DNA from: CAYVHB01 sp964450865
GTDB taxonomy: Bacteria > Bacillota > Clostridia > Saccharofermentanales > UBA5734
Direction: 5' to 3'
DNA: 64,000 nucleotides
Assembly (NCBI GenBank): GCA_964450865.1
Contig: CAYVHB010000016.1
Span: forward strand, 7,962 to 71,961
Positions 51,740-60,837 of the stretch are shown here, in pieces (the stretch's first letter is position 1; each line of letters begins with the position of its first letter). The notes below the pieces were generated by a model that made no database searches, was not told the DNA's origin, and saw only the letters and a program-made list of their open reading frames with translations. The position numbers and the translations under genes are program-made.

Positions 51740-53927
51740 TGACGTGAACGCCACTCCCCAGCTTCAGATTGATCAGGCCGACCAGCTCGGTCAGCATGAA
51801 GGGTTTCTTGAAATAATGCTCAATGCCCAGGCTCAAGGCCCGCCGGACAGAATAGTCGTCCTTGAGGTAGGAAATGAGCAGAAACGGGATATTTTTCGTT
51901 TCTGAACTCTGCAGCAATTGTTCGCGGACCAGGAAACCGTCGACTTTCGGCAGGGTGATTTCGGAAATGATGCAGTCGGGCGTTTCCTGCTGCGCCAGTT
52001 TCAAGGCACTCTCACCGTCGCGGGCAGTGAAAATCTGATAATTGAGAATACCCAGGGCGGTCGTCAGAACATCCAGGCTGACCTCATCGGTATCAGCAAT
52101 CAGGATCCGGCCGGCGACTTCGATGTCGTCCTCATTCATTTCACTGCCGCTGCAGACCATATTCTGGCCCATTTTCCGACAACGGCTGACCCGGCTTATC
52201 CCCAGGCGGTACATTTTTTCACCGGGTTGATCGTCACCGGCGATGGTGAAAGTCTCCTGGCGGGACACGACCCCGATCGAAACAGTCATGCGTTCAATGT
52301 ACCGGCCGGAAAAAGCAATCGCATTGCGGACATGCTCAGCAAAGACCACTGCTGCCTGTTTTGTGCCATCAGGATCAAGCACGGCAAAGGCTGCGCCCTG
52401 CAGGCGGAACAATACCATCTGTTCGCTTTTCAGGTCATCGATCAGGCCGGCCGTGATCTGCAGTGTTTCATCGACAACAGCATCGCCATACTCAAAGCGG
52501 ATCCTGGCCATCTGATCCATGTTGATCAGAATCATCGTGATGTCGGTCTCCTCAGGCGCATTAGCCAGCGTACTTTGCAGATACAGCTTAAAGAAATCAA
52601 AATTGTAAAGACCGGTGATCTTGTCGCGGACCAGGCGCTCCTGGGAAGCCTGGAGATGGTCGGCCAGCGCCTCATTTTCGCGTTTCAGCAGGCGAACCTC
52701 CTGGCGCAACACCTGGGCTGTATGCAGGCTGCTTGTAAAAATGGCCGGCATGGCCAGTTCATAGTCAGCTGATAACTGGCTGACAAACGGCTCAATCACC
52801 AGCAGCCAGCTCAAGCCCTTGCGGGCCGCAATGCGTTCAAACAGCACATTCCACAGGCGATGACCGGTCACGGAATCGGCAGCCTGCCATTCTGGCTGCA
52901 CGAGCAGAGCCGGCGCGGCCTCGCCCTTTTCAGCCTGTCCAGGCTGCATGGCCGAAGCCATTACGGCAGCGCTCATTTCAGCCTGTCCAGCTTGCGCAGC
53001 CGGAGGTGGTACAGATTCTGGCTCTTCAGCCAGCACCGGCTGATACAAGCCATGGATTGTCAGTGATGCTTCATCAATCTGCAGCGGCAAGTCAGCAATG
53101 GCATCGAGGACGGCACTGCGGCCAAAGATCGCAGCGTAGCGGTGCAGCACCTGGCTGCCCAGTTCCAGGTCCACTTCACGTTCCCGCAAACGATGCCGGA
53201 CCGGATTCAGGAACAGGCCGCAGCGCAGGTCGCGCAGGGCGACAATGAAATCACGCACGTTCTGGTTGATCACCGAACCATGTTGTGGCGCAATCATCGC
53301 AATATCCAGTTTAAGGAACGATTCCATAACTGGACGCAGGATTTCATTGGCCGGCATGTAATGCTCGTGGAAGGTCTTCATCCGCTCGAGATAGTCTTCG
53401 TCAGCCAGCAAGGACCAGGGCCGATCCTGCAGGCTCAAGGCCCCGAACAGATCACTGGAAAACAAAATCTTGCTTTGTGGATCATAGGTGGCTATCGCAC
53501 CCGGGAAATGCAGGTAGGGTGTCGGCAGGAAGTTCAGAACCCGGCCGGAACCAAGCGTCAGCTGAAAATGATGTTCATTGACAATATAGTAGGGGGAACG
53601 GACGCCATAATATTGCACAAGCATGCTGGTCCGCCAGTGGGTAACCAGCCGGGCCGCGGCACCGGCCTGTTCAAAGAGCGGCACACTGGCGCACAGATCA
53701 GGATCCTGATGATGAAGAACAATATATTTTATTTTATCAATTGAAACTATTTGCGTCACATTTTCATAAACCTGGGCAAAATCAAGACCGGATCCCGGAT
53801 CGAAAAGGACTGCTTCCTCCCCATCGACCAGTAAATACGGGTTGCAATTCAGACTGGCATTATGTGCAGCAGAACCGACCCAGTAAATACCATCAGTCAG
53901 TTTAACAGCAGATTTTGTCACAATCAT
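51729..53927 (-). CDS. ODP-type metallo-beta-lactamase / degenerate GGDEF / receiver fusion regulator
   Basis: A 732-residue soluble protein. Residues 1-290 are a flavodiiron-like metallo-beta-lactamase domain with ligands H73-x-D75-x-D77, H140, D159 and H216; the spacing (63, 19, 57) matches diiron oxygen-binding (ODP) proteins. A low-complexity linker (300-345) and coiled coil (405-432) follow. Residues 436-555 are a GGDEF fold (ITGLYNFDFF) whose signature is QGAAF (510-514), so cyclase activity is lost and no RxxD site is seen. Residues 607-722 are a receiver with D612 and K708 but Glu656 in place of the phospho-acceptor Asp. AAGGTGG lies 10 bases before the ATG at 53927. It heads the synthase cluster; oxygen-linked control is inference. 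Confidence 0.85.
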   Translation of the reverse strand: MIVTKSAVKLTDGIYWVGSAAHNASLNCNPYLLVDGEEAVLFDPGSGLDFAQVYENVTQIVSIDKIKYIVLHHQDPDLCASVPLFEQAGAAARLVTHWRTSMLVQYYGVRSPYYIVNEHHFQLTLGSGRVLNFLPTPYLHFPGAIATYDPQSKILFSSDLFGALSLQDRPWSLLADEDYLERMKTFHEHYMPANEILRPVMESFLKLDIAMIAPQHGSVINQNVRDFIVALRDLRCGLFLNPVRHRLREREVDLELGSQVLHRYAAIFGRSAVLDAIADLPLQIDEASLTIHGLYQPVLAEEPESVPPPAAQAGQAEMSAAVMASAMQPGQAEKGEAAPALLVQPEWQAADSVTGHRLWNVLFERIAARKGLSWLLVIEPFVSQLSADYELAMPAIFTSSLHTAQVLRQEVRLLKRENEALADHLQASQERLVRDKITGLYNFDFFKLYLQSTLANAPEETDITMILINMDQMARIRFEYGDAVVDETLQITAGLIDDLKSEQMVLFRLQGAAFAVLDPDGTKQAAVVFAEHVRNAIAFSGRYIERMTVSIGVVSRQETFTIAGDDQPGEKMYRLGISRVSRCRKMGQNMVCSGSEMNEDDIEVAGRILIADTDEVSLDVLTTALGILNYQIFTARDGESALKLAQQETPDCIISEITLPKVDGFLVREQLLQSSETKNIPFLLISYLKDDYSVRRALSLGIEHYFKKPFMLTELVGLINLKLGSGVHVNEH

Positions 53928-54228
53928 CTGGAGGATTCCACCTTTTTGCAAGAATAGCTGACAAAGGGATGATAACCAGGCAAAATGACTATATCATAAA
54001 TCGTCTGATTATACCATGCTCAAACCATACACCAAGGGATTCTTACACGCCTGGCCCCGGCATGCATATCGGGTCCTGCAGAATCAGTTTGTTTGTGGGT
54101 TAATCCAAATCGCGGATATTAACAACGCGAATATTGCTAAAACAGGTATCCATACGCATCATCATAGCGAACATTGAAGGTATCATATCTGATTATGGAC
54201 AGCCGGGCGGTATCAGCCCGATGTTACT
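53928..54228. other. 301-base AT-rich region upstream of the polysaccharide cluster
   Basis: It contains the candidate promoter at 54008-54035 and the end of the TPR-like gene's 3' flank. No gene, tRNA or clear terminator is visible. Confidence 0.5.
54008..54035 (-). promoter_or_regulatory. Candidate promoter for the ODP/GT2/GH cluster
   Basis: TTGGTG (54030-54035, minus strand), 16 bases, then a perfect TATAAT (54008-54013), about 80 bases before the regulator ATG. Confidence 0.55.
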
Positions 54229-56127
54229 TTAAAAACCAGTGCGATTCTCATCTTCGGAGCCGATGTTGCCGCCCATCACATCGAAGGTGAAAGTATAGTA
54301 ATATTGGCTGGATGGTTTGAAAACCTCATCAAAACGGGCATAATTGCCGTTATCGCCAAACATGTCCAGGGGCCCGAACCATTGATCACCGGACGCGAAC
54401 TTGATAATGAAGCTGCCCCGCGGCACCGTGAGGCGCAGCTTGCTGTTAGCCCGGACAAAACAGGTCAGGACCAGCTTCTTGCCGGTTGTATAAATCTTGA
54501 TAAACTGGGCTTCATCACCCGTCTTGAAATAAACGGTCACGAAATTAAAGGAAAAACTGCTGCTGCGGCTGAGCACGCCGGTCTTCGGCAACGACTTGAT
54601 GCAGGCCCTGGCTTTGGCGGTACTATCGCGATATTCCGGGATTGCACCATACAGCAGGTAAGCTTTGTAGTAGTATTTGGCTTTGCTGGCCTGGGCCGCT
54701 TCCCGATATATCACTTTATTATTATTGTCCAGCAAGGTGGGGGAATCAGCATCGATAAACGGCCCGGCCGATCCGGAAAACAGGGCAGCCAGGCCCTGCT
54801 GATACTGATCGCCCTTAAGCTGCTGGTAGTACTGGCAGAGCCGGGCCAGCTCGCTGGCATCCTGATAGGCGCCGAGGTCGGTAAAGCCGGCTCGGGCAGC
54901 CTTATAGTCCCGATCCTGCATCAGCTGCCAGGCGGCTTCATATGCCAGGCGGCTGGCCTCGGACTGGCAGAAGGCTGCCTGCGTCCGGGCGTCTTCGAAA
55001 TCGCCAAGCCCGGTGAAGATTTTGGCTGCGGCAGCATAATCCCCTTTATCCCGCAGTTTGGCCGCTTTATCAAAAAGGATCTTGTCCGTACACCACCTGG
55101 CCTGGGCGGCCGCATCCTCAAAGGTACCCAGCGTGGCAAGAATACTGGCTGCGGCAGCATAATCCCCTTGCGTTTTCAGTTGCATGGCCTGGTCATATTG
55201 AGGCTTGGCCTCGCACCAGCCTGCTTGCGCGGCTGCATCCTCAAAGTCACCCAGGGCCCGGAACTGCTGCCCGGCACCCGTATAATCGCCAGCGGTTTTC
55301 AAGGCCATAGCCTGGTCGTAAAGAATTTTATCAGCACACCAGTCTGCTTGTGCGCCTGCATCCTCGAAGTCTCCCAGGGTCCGGAAAGTCGCCGCGGCCG
55401 GCGCGTAGTCCCCTGCATTTTTTTGCTCAATTCCCTTCTGATAGCCTTGCCAGCTGGCCAGTTGAGTCCTGGCATCGAGGAACTCGCCGAGTGAGTCGAG
55501 CTGCTGCAGACCCTCGGTGAACTGGCCGGCGCGCAGCGTGGCCATTGCCTGATCATACTTGATCCTGTTGCGGCACCAGCCAGCCCGGTCTGCGGCATCA
55601 GCAAACCGGCCCAGGGCCGCAAAGGAATCAGCCGCGTCATCGTATTGGCCGTTATCCTGGAGGGCAGCCGCAGCAGTGTAGTCATCCAGGTGTTCAACCT
55701 GGCGCGGGGCGTCAAGGAAATCACCCAATTGCGCATAGAGCACCCGGGCCTGGCCCAGTTCGCCGGAAGTGACCAGCGAGGATGCCTGGCGATAGCGCTG
55801 CATTTGCTGGCGAGGATAAATAAGCAAGCCAGCGACCAGCAGGACTGCTGCAAGCAGCAGACTGCCAATGGCCAGCCCGGGCCCCTTGCCAGTGATCCGG
55901 TGTGCCGTCTTACCGCCGGATCCGGCAAGACCGGCGGCTTCCTCGATAACCGGTCCAGCGAATGGGCCAGTCGTCCCCGGTATCGCGGATCCGCCGGACG
56001 CAGCATGTGATGATTTGGCCTGCAGGCGATAACGGACCAGCAATATCACGAAAACCAGAACAAACAACACCGCCAGGGCGATCAGGCCCAGGGCCAAGGT
56101 CAGACGGTTGAAAATCTGATTGAACAT
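54229..56127 (-). CDS. Membrane-anchored TPR-like repeat protein
   Basis: A 632-residue protein. A first transmembrane helix (about residues 10-30) and a second (about 85-105) flank a Gly/Ala-rich segment. Residues 115-430 hold about eight repeats of roughly 38 residues with the pattern A---LGDFEDA-AQA-WC and YDQA--LK-AGDY--A, a TPR-like helical hairpin common in clostridial proteins. The C-terminal 110 residues are beta-rich (FVRANSKLRLTVPRG, then FGPLDMFGDNGNY) and resemble the end domain of similar clostridial proteins I recall. The ATG at 56127 has GGAGG 8 bases upstream. Function unknown; probably a scaffold at the membrane. Confidence 0.7.
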   Translation of the reverse strand: MFNQIFNRLTLALGLIALAVLFVLVFVILLVRYRLQAKSSHAASGGSAIPGTTGPFAGPVIEEAAGLAGSGGKTAHRITGKGPGLAIGSLLLAAVLLVAGLLIYPRQQMQRYRQASSLVTSGELGQARVLYAQLGDFLDAPRQVEHLDDYTAAAALQDNGQYDDAADSFAALGRFADAADRAGWCRNRIKYDQAMATLRAGQFTEGLQQLDSLGEFLDARTQLASWQGYQKGIEQKNAGDYAPAAATFRTLGDFEDAGAQADWCADKILYDQAMALKTAGDYTGAGQQFRALGDFEDAAAQAGWCEAKPQYDQAMQLKTQGDYAAAASILATLGTFEDAAAQARWCTDKILFDKAAKLRDKGDYAAAAKIFTGLGDFEDARTQAAFCQSEASRLAYEAAWQLMQDRDYKAARAGFTDLGAYQDASELARLCQYYQQLKGDQYQQGLAALFSGSAGPFIDADSPTLLDNNNKVIYREAAQASKAKYYYKAYLLYGAIPEYRDSTAKARACIKSLPKTGVLSRSSSFSFNFVTVYFKTGDEAQFIKIYTTGKKLVLTCFVRANSKLRLTVPRGSFIIKFASGDQWFGPLDMFGDNGNYARFDEVFKPSSQYYYTFTFDVMGGNIGSEDENRTGF

Positions 56128-56172
56128 GGGGAGCACCTCCCTTTGTATCCATGCATCGCTTCTCAGCGCTTT

Positions 56173-56200
56173 TCTCTAATGATATTATAACGCTAAGAGA
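56173..56200 (-). promoter_or_regulatory. Possible operator-like inverted repeat over a -10 box
   Basis: An imperfect inverted repeat (TCTCTWA ... TWAGAGA arms) encloses a TATAAT on the minus strand, about 50 bases upstream of the TPR-like gene. The -35 is poor, so an activator or repressor could act here. Confidence 0.35.
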
Positions 56201-56371
56201 CCCGATCCGGGGAAATTCATTGACATTTGCCCGACTTTGCTCCGGGAATTTTTTTAACGGATCAAGCCGCTGCAGATCAGGCACCTGCAGCGCATTCACA
56301 AGCAGATCGGGCCGATCCGGATCTAGAAATACGCGGGGCATCAAGAAGCAGAAGCAGACAGGCGGCGCGAT

Positions 56372-58036
56372 ATGTTCTTATTATCCAGACATCCTGGCAA
56401 AGACCCGGTAAAATATGGTCATGGGCGTCGAACCGTTTACCGGCGGTCCGTGCTTCGGTCATCAGGCATCCTGCTGGTCCTGTTGCTGACGGTCCTCCGG
56501 CTGATTTTCTTACCGGGCCTGGCCCTCGGCGGGCCTGATTGCGCATTGCCGGTGCAGGCCGGATCCTTGCAGATACGCGAGATCTCGGATCTGGATCAAT
56601 TACGCATTGGCGTCGTAGCCGGCACCACCCATGATACCTATGTCACAGAACATTTCCCCAATGCTACCATCCTGCGATACAGCGTACCCACTGACCTGGT
56701 TCTGGCCCTTAAAGGCCAGAAAATCGACGCGGCTGTGATGACCATGACGACAGCCCGCCTGATCATGGCCCAGCATCCGACACTGGCGATTCTCAACAAA
56801 CCCCTGCGTGATGCCATACCCAAGGGTGTCGGTTTTAACAAGAATGATACAACACTCCCGGCCAGCTTTAATCAGTTTCTGAAGGAGATCCGGGCTAATG
56901 GCGTCTATGATGAGATCGTCAGGCGCTGGATAGACACCAGAGAGACATTGCCCGCGATGCCTGAGATCGATCAAGTCACCAGCGGTCCGAAACTGATCGT
57001 CGGAACCGTGCTGGCCGACCTGCCGTTCATTGCCCGGATTAACGGGCAGTATGTCGGCTTTGATGCCGAGATGATGCAGCGGTTTGGCCTCTGGCTCAAC
57101 CGGCCGGTCGAAATGGTCGATTTTGAATTTTCAGCGCTGATCATGGCCCTGGTGACGGGCAAAGTCGATGTGATTGTCAACGGCCTGAATATTACCGAGG
57201 AGCGCGCCAGGCAGATCAATTTCTCTGATCCCTACCTGCCCGGCTTTCCGACTGTGATCATGGCCTTGCGCAGCAACCTGGCGGCGGTCGCTGATGATTC
57301 CGGTTCCAGTTCCGGATCACAGGTGCCGGATACCGGCACGGCTTCATTCTGGCAACGCTTGCAGGCCAGTTTTACGAACAATCTGCTGGTTGAGCAGCGC
57401 TATCGACTGATTCTGCGGGGACTGCGGCTTACCGCCCTGATCTCGGTGCTGGCAGCGATCTTCGGCACCTTGCTTGGAGCCCTGGTCTGCTGGCTGCGCA
57501 TGAGCCGCAACTGGCCTGGCCGGATCCTGGCTGGAACCTATATCACAATCATGCGCGGCTTGCCCGTGCTTGTCCTGCTGCTGATTATTTTCTATGTTAT
57601 TTTTGCGAAAGTGAATATCAGCGCGGTCCTGGTCGCCGTGATTGCCTTTGGCCTGAATTTCGCCGCCTATGTCGCCGAGATATTCCGGTCTGCCATTCGC
57701 AGCGTGGATCGTGGCCAGGCTGAAGCCGGTATTGCCAGCGGCTTTAGCAAACTGCAGACCTTCTACTATATCGTGTTGCCCCAGGCTATCCGGCAGGCTT
57801 TACCGGTCTACAAAGGCGAATTGATTTCGCTGGTCAAAATGACTTCGGTAGTCGGCTATGTTGCGGTCGAGGATCTGACCAAAGCCAGCGATATGATTCG
57901 CAGCCGGACGTTTGACGCCTTTTTCCCGCTGATCATTGTCGCCCTGCTTTACTTTACCCTGGCCTTCCTGATCACGACAGGGCTTGATTATCTGTCCCAG
58001 CTTTTCAGCCGGCGCCGGTCCAGACCACCAGTCTGA
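56372..58036 (+). CDS. Amino-acid-type ABC transporter: solute-binding domains fused to permease
   Basis: A 554-residue single-chain importer part. A hydrophobic leader (about 32-50) is followed by two family 3 solute-binding segments: a shorter first (about 70-195, LRIGVVAGTTHDTYV) and a second (about 205-315, GTVLADLPFIARINGQYVGFD-like, with GKVDVIVNGLNITEERA; core VIVNGLNITEER). Residues 345-545 are a HisM/GlnP-type permease with LRGLRLTALIS, IMRGLPVLVLL and the ATPase-coupling loop EAGIASGFSKLQTFYYIVLP (core EAGIASGFSKLQ). Fusions of this kind feed glutamine-type systems. No ATPase gene is adjacent. The start is uncertain: no good ribosome site precedes 56372, and a GTG at 56450 is possible. 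Confidence 0.85.
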   Translation: MFLLSRHPGKDPVKYGHGRRTVYRRSVLRSSGILLVLLLTVLRLIFLPGLALGGPDCALPVQAGSLQIREISDLDQLRIGVVAGTTHDTYVTEHFPNATILRYSVPTDLVLALKGQKIDAAVMTMTTARLIMAQHPTLAILNKPLRDAIPKGVGFNKNDTTLPASFNQFLKEIRANGVYDEIVRRWIDTRETLPAMPEIDQVTSGPKLIVGTVLADLPFIARINGQYVGFDAEMMQRFGLWLNRPVEMVDFEFSALIMALVTGKVDVIVNGLNITEERARQINFSDPYLPGFPTVIMALRSNLAAVADDSGSSSGSQVPDTGTASFWQRLQASFTNNLLVEQRYRLILRGLRLTALISVLAAIFGTLLGALVCWLRMSRNWPGRILAGTYITIMRGLPVLVLLLIIFYVIFAKVNISAVLVAVIAFGLNFAAYVAEIFRSAIRSVDRGQAEAGIASGFSKLQTFYYIVLPQAIRQALPVYKGELISLVKMTSVVGYVAVEDLTKASDMIRSRTFDAFFPLIIVALLYFTLAFLITTGLDYLSQLFSRRRSRPPV

Positions 58037-58050
58037 CGCTGCCACAGGTC

Positions 58051-58229
58051 AGCCGGCGGTGTGTCGGCATCCTGATCTGCCGTCATCGCAGGCGCTGCCA
58101 GAACAAGCGGAGGCGTGTCTTATGCAGGGTTTATTGTGAACGTAAAAGCTGCCATTTCTGCCGGCGGCGTGTCTTGTATCAGATCTGCCGGCATTACAGA
58201 TGCTGCCGGAACAGCCGGCGGCATGTCGG
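58051..58229. repeat. 70-bp duplication of the GGDEF-EAL gene end
   Basis: 58051-58120 and 58160-58229 align without gaps over 70 bases at roughly three-quarters identity, 109 bases apart. The right copy encodes the Pro/Ala-rich tail of the GGDEF-EAL protein; the left lies past its stop (58120-58122), in the gap before the convergent ABC gene. Confidence 0.8.
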
Positions 58230-60177
58230 CATCCGGATCTGACACGAACTCCGTCTCCGCCTGACTGGCCACTGCAAACAGCGGCAGGATCTGCTCGCCG
58301 GGCGCTGGCCGGGCGAACAGGAAGCCCTGGGCATAGCGAGCCTGAAGGCTTTCAATAATCTGCCGCTGATTTTCATGCTCAACGCCTTCGACCACGACCC
58401 GGGTGCCCAGCTCGGTGAAAGTCCGGATCATCCCGCCCAGCAAACCCCGGTATTTTTCGCTGGACGTTGAGTAATCCAGGATGCTTTTGTCGAGTTTGAT
58501 GCAATCGAAATCAAGGCGGATAACACTCGCCAGGTTGGAGTAGCCGGTACCAAAATCATCCAGATAAAACCGGATGCCATAGGCACGCAATTTGTGGATC
58601 AGCGATTCAATATTTGCATGCTGATTAATAAAAGCGCTCTCCGTGACTTCGATCTGAATCTTTTGCGGATTCACCTGGAAATGGTGGATCGTCGCCATGA
58701 TTTTGTCGATCAGATTTTTGTCATGTAGCTGCAGCACCGACAGATTCACCGATATACCCTCATAGATGGCACCGGCTGCATCCAGCTGCCGGATATACTG
58801 GCAGACCTTGGCCAAGACCAGGTACCCGATCTCGATGATCAGGCCGCTTTTTTCCGCAATCGGTATAAACTCAGCCGGCGAGACATAGCCCAGGTCCGGA
58901 TCATAAAGCCGCAACAAGGCTTCGGCCGAAATAAAGCTGCCGCTTGTCAGGTGATAGATCGGCTGGTAGTAGACCTCAAAGCCATGGCGATCCAGTTCTC
59001 GCCTGATCAGGGACAGGATCTGATTGCGACGCTGGCTTTTGCTGACCAGTTCGGCCGTAGCCGTTATAATCTGGCCTTTCCCGTTCTGTTTGGACTGATC
59101 GATACAGAATTCAAGCAGGCTGATCACATCCTGCACCTGGGCATGAAGCGGGACGCGTGTAACAGCAAGGCTGGCCTGCAGGGTAAAAGGCTGCTGCCCG
59201 ATCAGCCAGGGCTGATGAAATCGTCCGCTTATAAATTCAGCAATCCGACCGGGAATCAGGCGGCTTTCGGAATCAAAAATAATGGCAAATTCGTCGCCGC
59301 TATACCGGTACAGGTAATGCTTCGGCACCTCGGTCATCAGGTATGTGCTGACCAGCCGCAAGATCTTGTCGCCCATCTCCTGACCGTGCAGATCATTAAA
59401 AATCCGGAAATCATCAAGACTGACCAGCAGGATGGTTGGCTCAGACTGATGCCGGACTGCCCGGTTCAGGCAGTAGAAAAACGCCTCACGATTCTGAACA
59501 CTGGTCAGGTTATCCAGATATGTCTTTTTGTTCTGAAAATAAAAGCTGATGATCATCAGGGAGATGGCCGATGCTGACCCCATGATCAGCACGGATGGCG
59601 CCAGGATCTGAATGACCGTGTAGATAGTCGAGATAAACGGTAATGCCAGTAAGGCCCACATCAGGCCTGCATCAACACTCTGATGATTGCTCAGGACATA
59701 AATTACGATAAACAGGTTGTGCAGGAAAACGAGCAGGAAAACAAAATGGAAACCCGGTCCTCTTACCAGGCCGGCCGATACGCTGATCGAGTACAAGACC
59801 GTGGTCTGGAAATTGTAAAGCGTTGCCAGGATAAAAACCAGATACGGAATCGCCAGGGGCCAAAAACGGCGAAGCAGGCCAGGTAGCTCATTCCGGATAA
59901 TGGTGATCACATAATAGAGAAATATCAGTGAAAGCAAGGGTGTCAGTATATAACACAGCCAGACCAGGGCTGCCAGCAGCCATTGGGGATATATCTGCCG
60001 GTAATGGAACACGCTAGTGGTAATCACATTCAGGGTCAAACATGCCAGGACCAGGGTCAGGCAAAGATTGAAAATCCTCCCTTTAAGCGAACGCATGACA
60101 CTTTTGTCCCAGGCATAAATGATCATGATCACGACATAGGAAAATGAAATGGACTCGGCAATGGAGTAAAATATCAT
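58120..60177 (-). CDS. Membrane GGDEF-EAL protein (c-di-GMP turnover)
   Basis: A 685-residue protein with seven or so N-terminal transmembrane segments (about residues 5-215), a GGDEF domain with SGDEF (293-297) and an EAL domain with AEALLRL (E419), NLSVLQ, EVTESAF and DDFGTGYSN. The EAL residues known to matter are intact, so phosphodiesterase activity is expected; the GGDEF keeps Asp-Glu and may be active or bind GTP. A Pro/Ala tail ends it. AAAAGG lies 9 bases before the ATG at 60177. It is the only c-di-GMP enzyme with intact motifs in the window and lies near the polysaccharide cluster. Confidence 0.9.
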   Translation of the reverse strand: MIFYSIAESISFSYVVIMIIYAWDKSVMRSLKGRIFNLCLTLVLACLTLNVITTSVFHYRQIYPQWLLAALVWLCYILTPLLSLIFLYYVITIIRNELPGLLRRFWPLAIPYLVFILATLYNFQTTVLYSISVSAGLVRGPGFHFVFLLVFLHNLFIVIYVLSNHQSVDAGLMWALLALPFISTIYTVIQILAPSVLIMGSASAISLMIISFYFQNKKTYLDNLTSVQNREAFFYCLNRAVRHQSEPTILLVSLDDFRIFNDLHGQEMGDKILRLVSTYLMTEVPKHYLYRYSGDEFAIIFDSESRLIPGRIAEFISGRFHQPWLIGQQPFTLQASLAVTRVPLHAQVQDVISLLEFCIDQSKQNGKGQIITATAELVSKSQRRNQILSLIRRELDRHGFEVYYQPIYHLTSGSFISAEALLRLYDPDLGYVSPAEFIPIAEKSGLIIEIGYLVLAKVCQYIRQLDAAGAIYEGISVNLSVLQLHDKNLIDKIMATIHHFQVNPQKIQIEVTESAFINQHANIESLIHKLRAYGIRFYLDDFGTGYSNLASVIRLDFDCIKLDKSILDYSTSSEKYRGLLGGMIRTFTELGTRVVVEGVEHENQRQIIESLQARYAQGFLFARPAPGEQILPLFAVASQAETEFVSDPDADMPPAVPAASVMPADLIQDTPPAEMAAFTFTINPA

Positions 60178-60555
60178 AGGCGAGATACCTTTTCTGGCTG
60201 CTGAACGGATATTCTGCTTTTCAGCAAAACACAATCAAAATAAAAAGACCGTAAATAATCCATATTGACAGAAGAAAAGGCATAAATAATGCGCAAAATG
60301 TTAATATGTGCAAGTAGAAATATACCATTGATCTTGAAAACTTTGTCGTCAGCAAGCAGGAATCAGCGAAAACTGCTCAACAAACCATCCAAATGACAGT
60401 CCCATCGCCCCCCTTGAAGAGTATGTGCTGGGCCATGTAAAGCTTATACCCGGAGCATGGGCGGCTTTTGTAATCCAATGCCAATCCTGGCCAAAATCAG
60501 ACGGCTGTGCGAAATAAAAAACCCCACAACCGCTGGGGCTGCAGGGCTTCTCTTA
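60178..60555. other. 378-base intergenic region
   Basis: AT-rich next to the GGDEF-EAL start, with several possible -10 boxes but none I can pair confidently. It holds the tRNA terminator at 60513-60540. No gene is seen. Confidence 0.5.
60513..60540 (-). terminator. Terminator of the tRNA-His/Gln/Lys unit
   Basis: On the minus strand a CCCCA/TGGGG stem with a 7-base loop is followed by TTTTTTATTT, 16 bases past tRNA-Lys. Confidence 0.85.
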
Positions 60556-60631
60556 TGGTGATCCACCGGAGGCTCGAACTCCGGACCCCTTGATTAAAAG
60601 TCAAGTGCTCTACCGACTGAGCTAGTGGATC
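60556..60631 (-). tRNA. tRNA-Lys (TTT)
   Basis: A 76-base cloverleaf with encoded CCA. The acceptor GATCCAC pairs with GTGGATC. The anticodon loop CTTTTAA gives TTT. Confidence 0.95.
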
Positions 60632-60634
60632 AGG

Positions 60635-60709
60635 TGGCTGGGGTGGAAGGATTTGAACCTACGAGTGCGGGAGTCAAAGTCCCGTGCCTTACCGCTTGGC
60701 TACACCCCA
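60635..60709 (-). tRNA. tRNA-Gln (TTG)
   Basis: A 75-base cloverleaf with encoded CCA. The acceptor TGGGGTG pairs with CACCCCA. The anticodon loop CTTTGAC gives TTG. Confidence 0.95.
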
Positions 60710-60759
60710 AAGTCAGCGGAGGTGCACCGGCTGACCGGTCAGGCCCCGAAGTGGGAAAA

Positions 60760-60837
60760 TGGGGTGGGATATGGGAATCGAACCCACGACCTCCAGAGCC
60801 ACAATCTGGCACTCTAACCAACTGAGCTAATCCCACC
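60760..60837 (-). tRNA. tRNA-His (GTG)
   Basis: A 78-base cloverleaf with encoded CCA and the extra 5' G (G-1) opposite C73 that marks tRNA-His. The anticodon loop TTGTGGC gives GTG. Confidence 0.95.
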
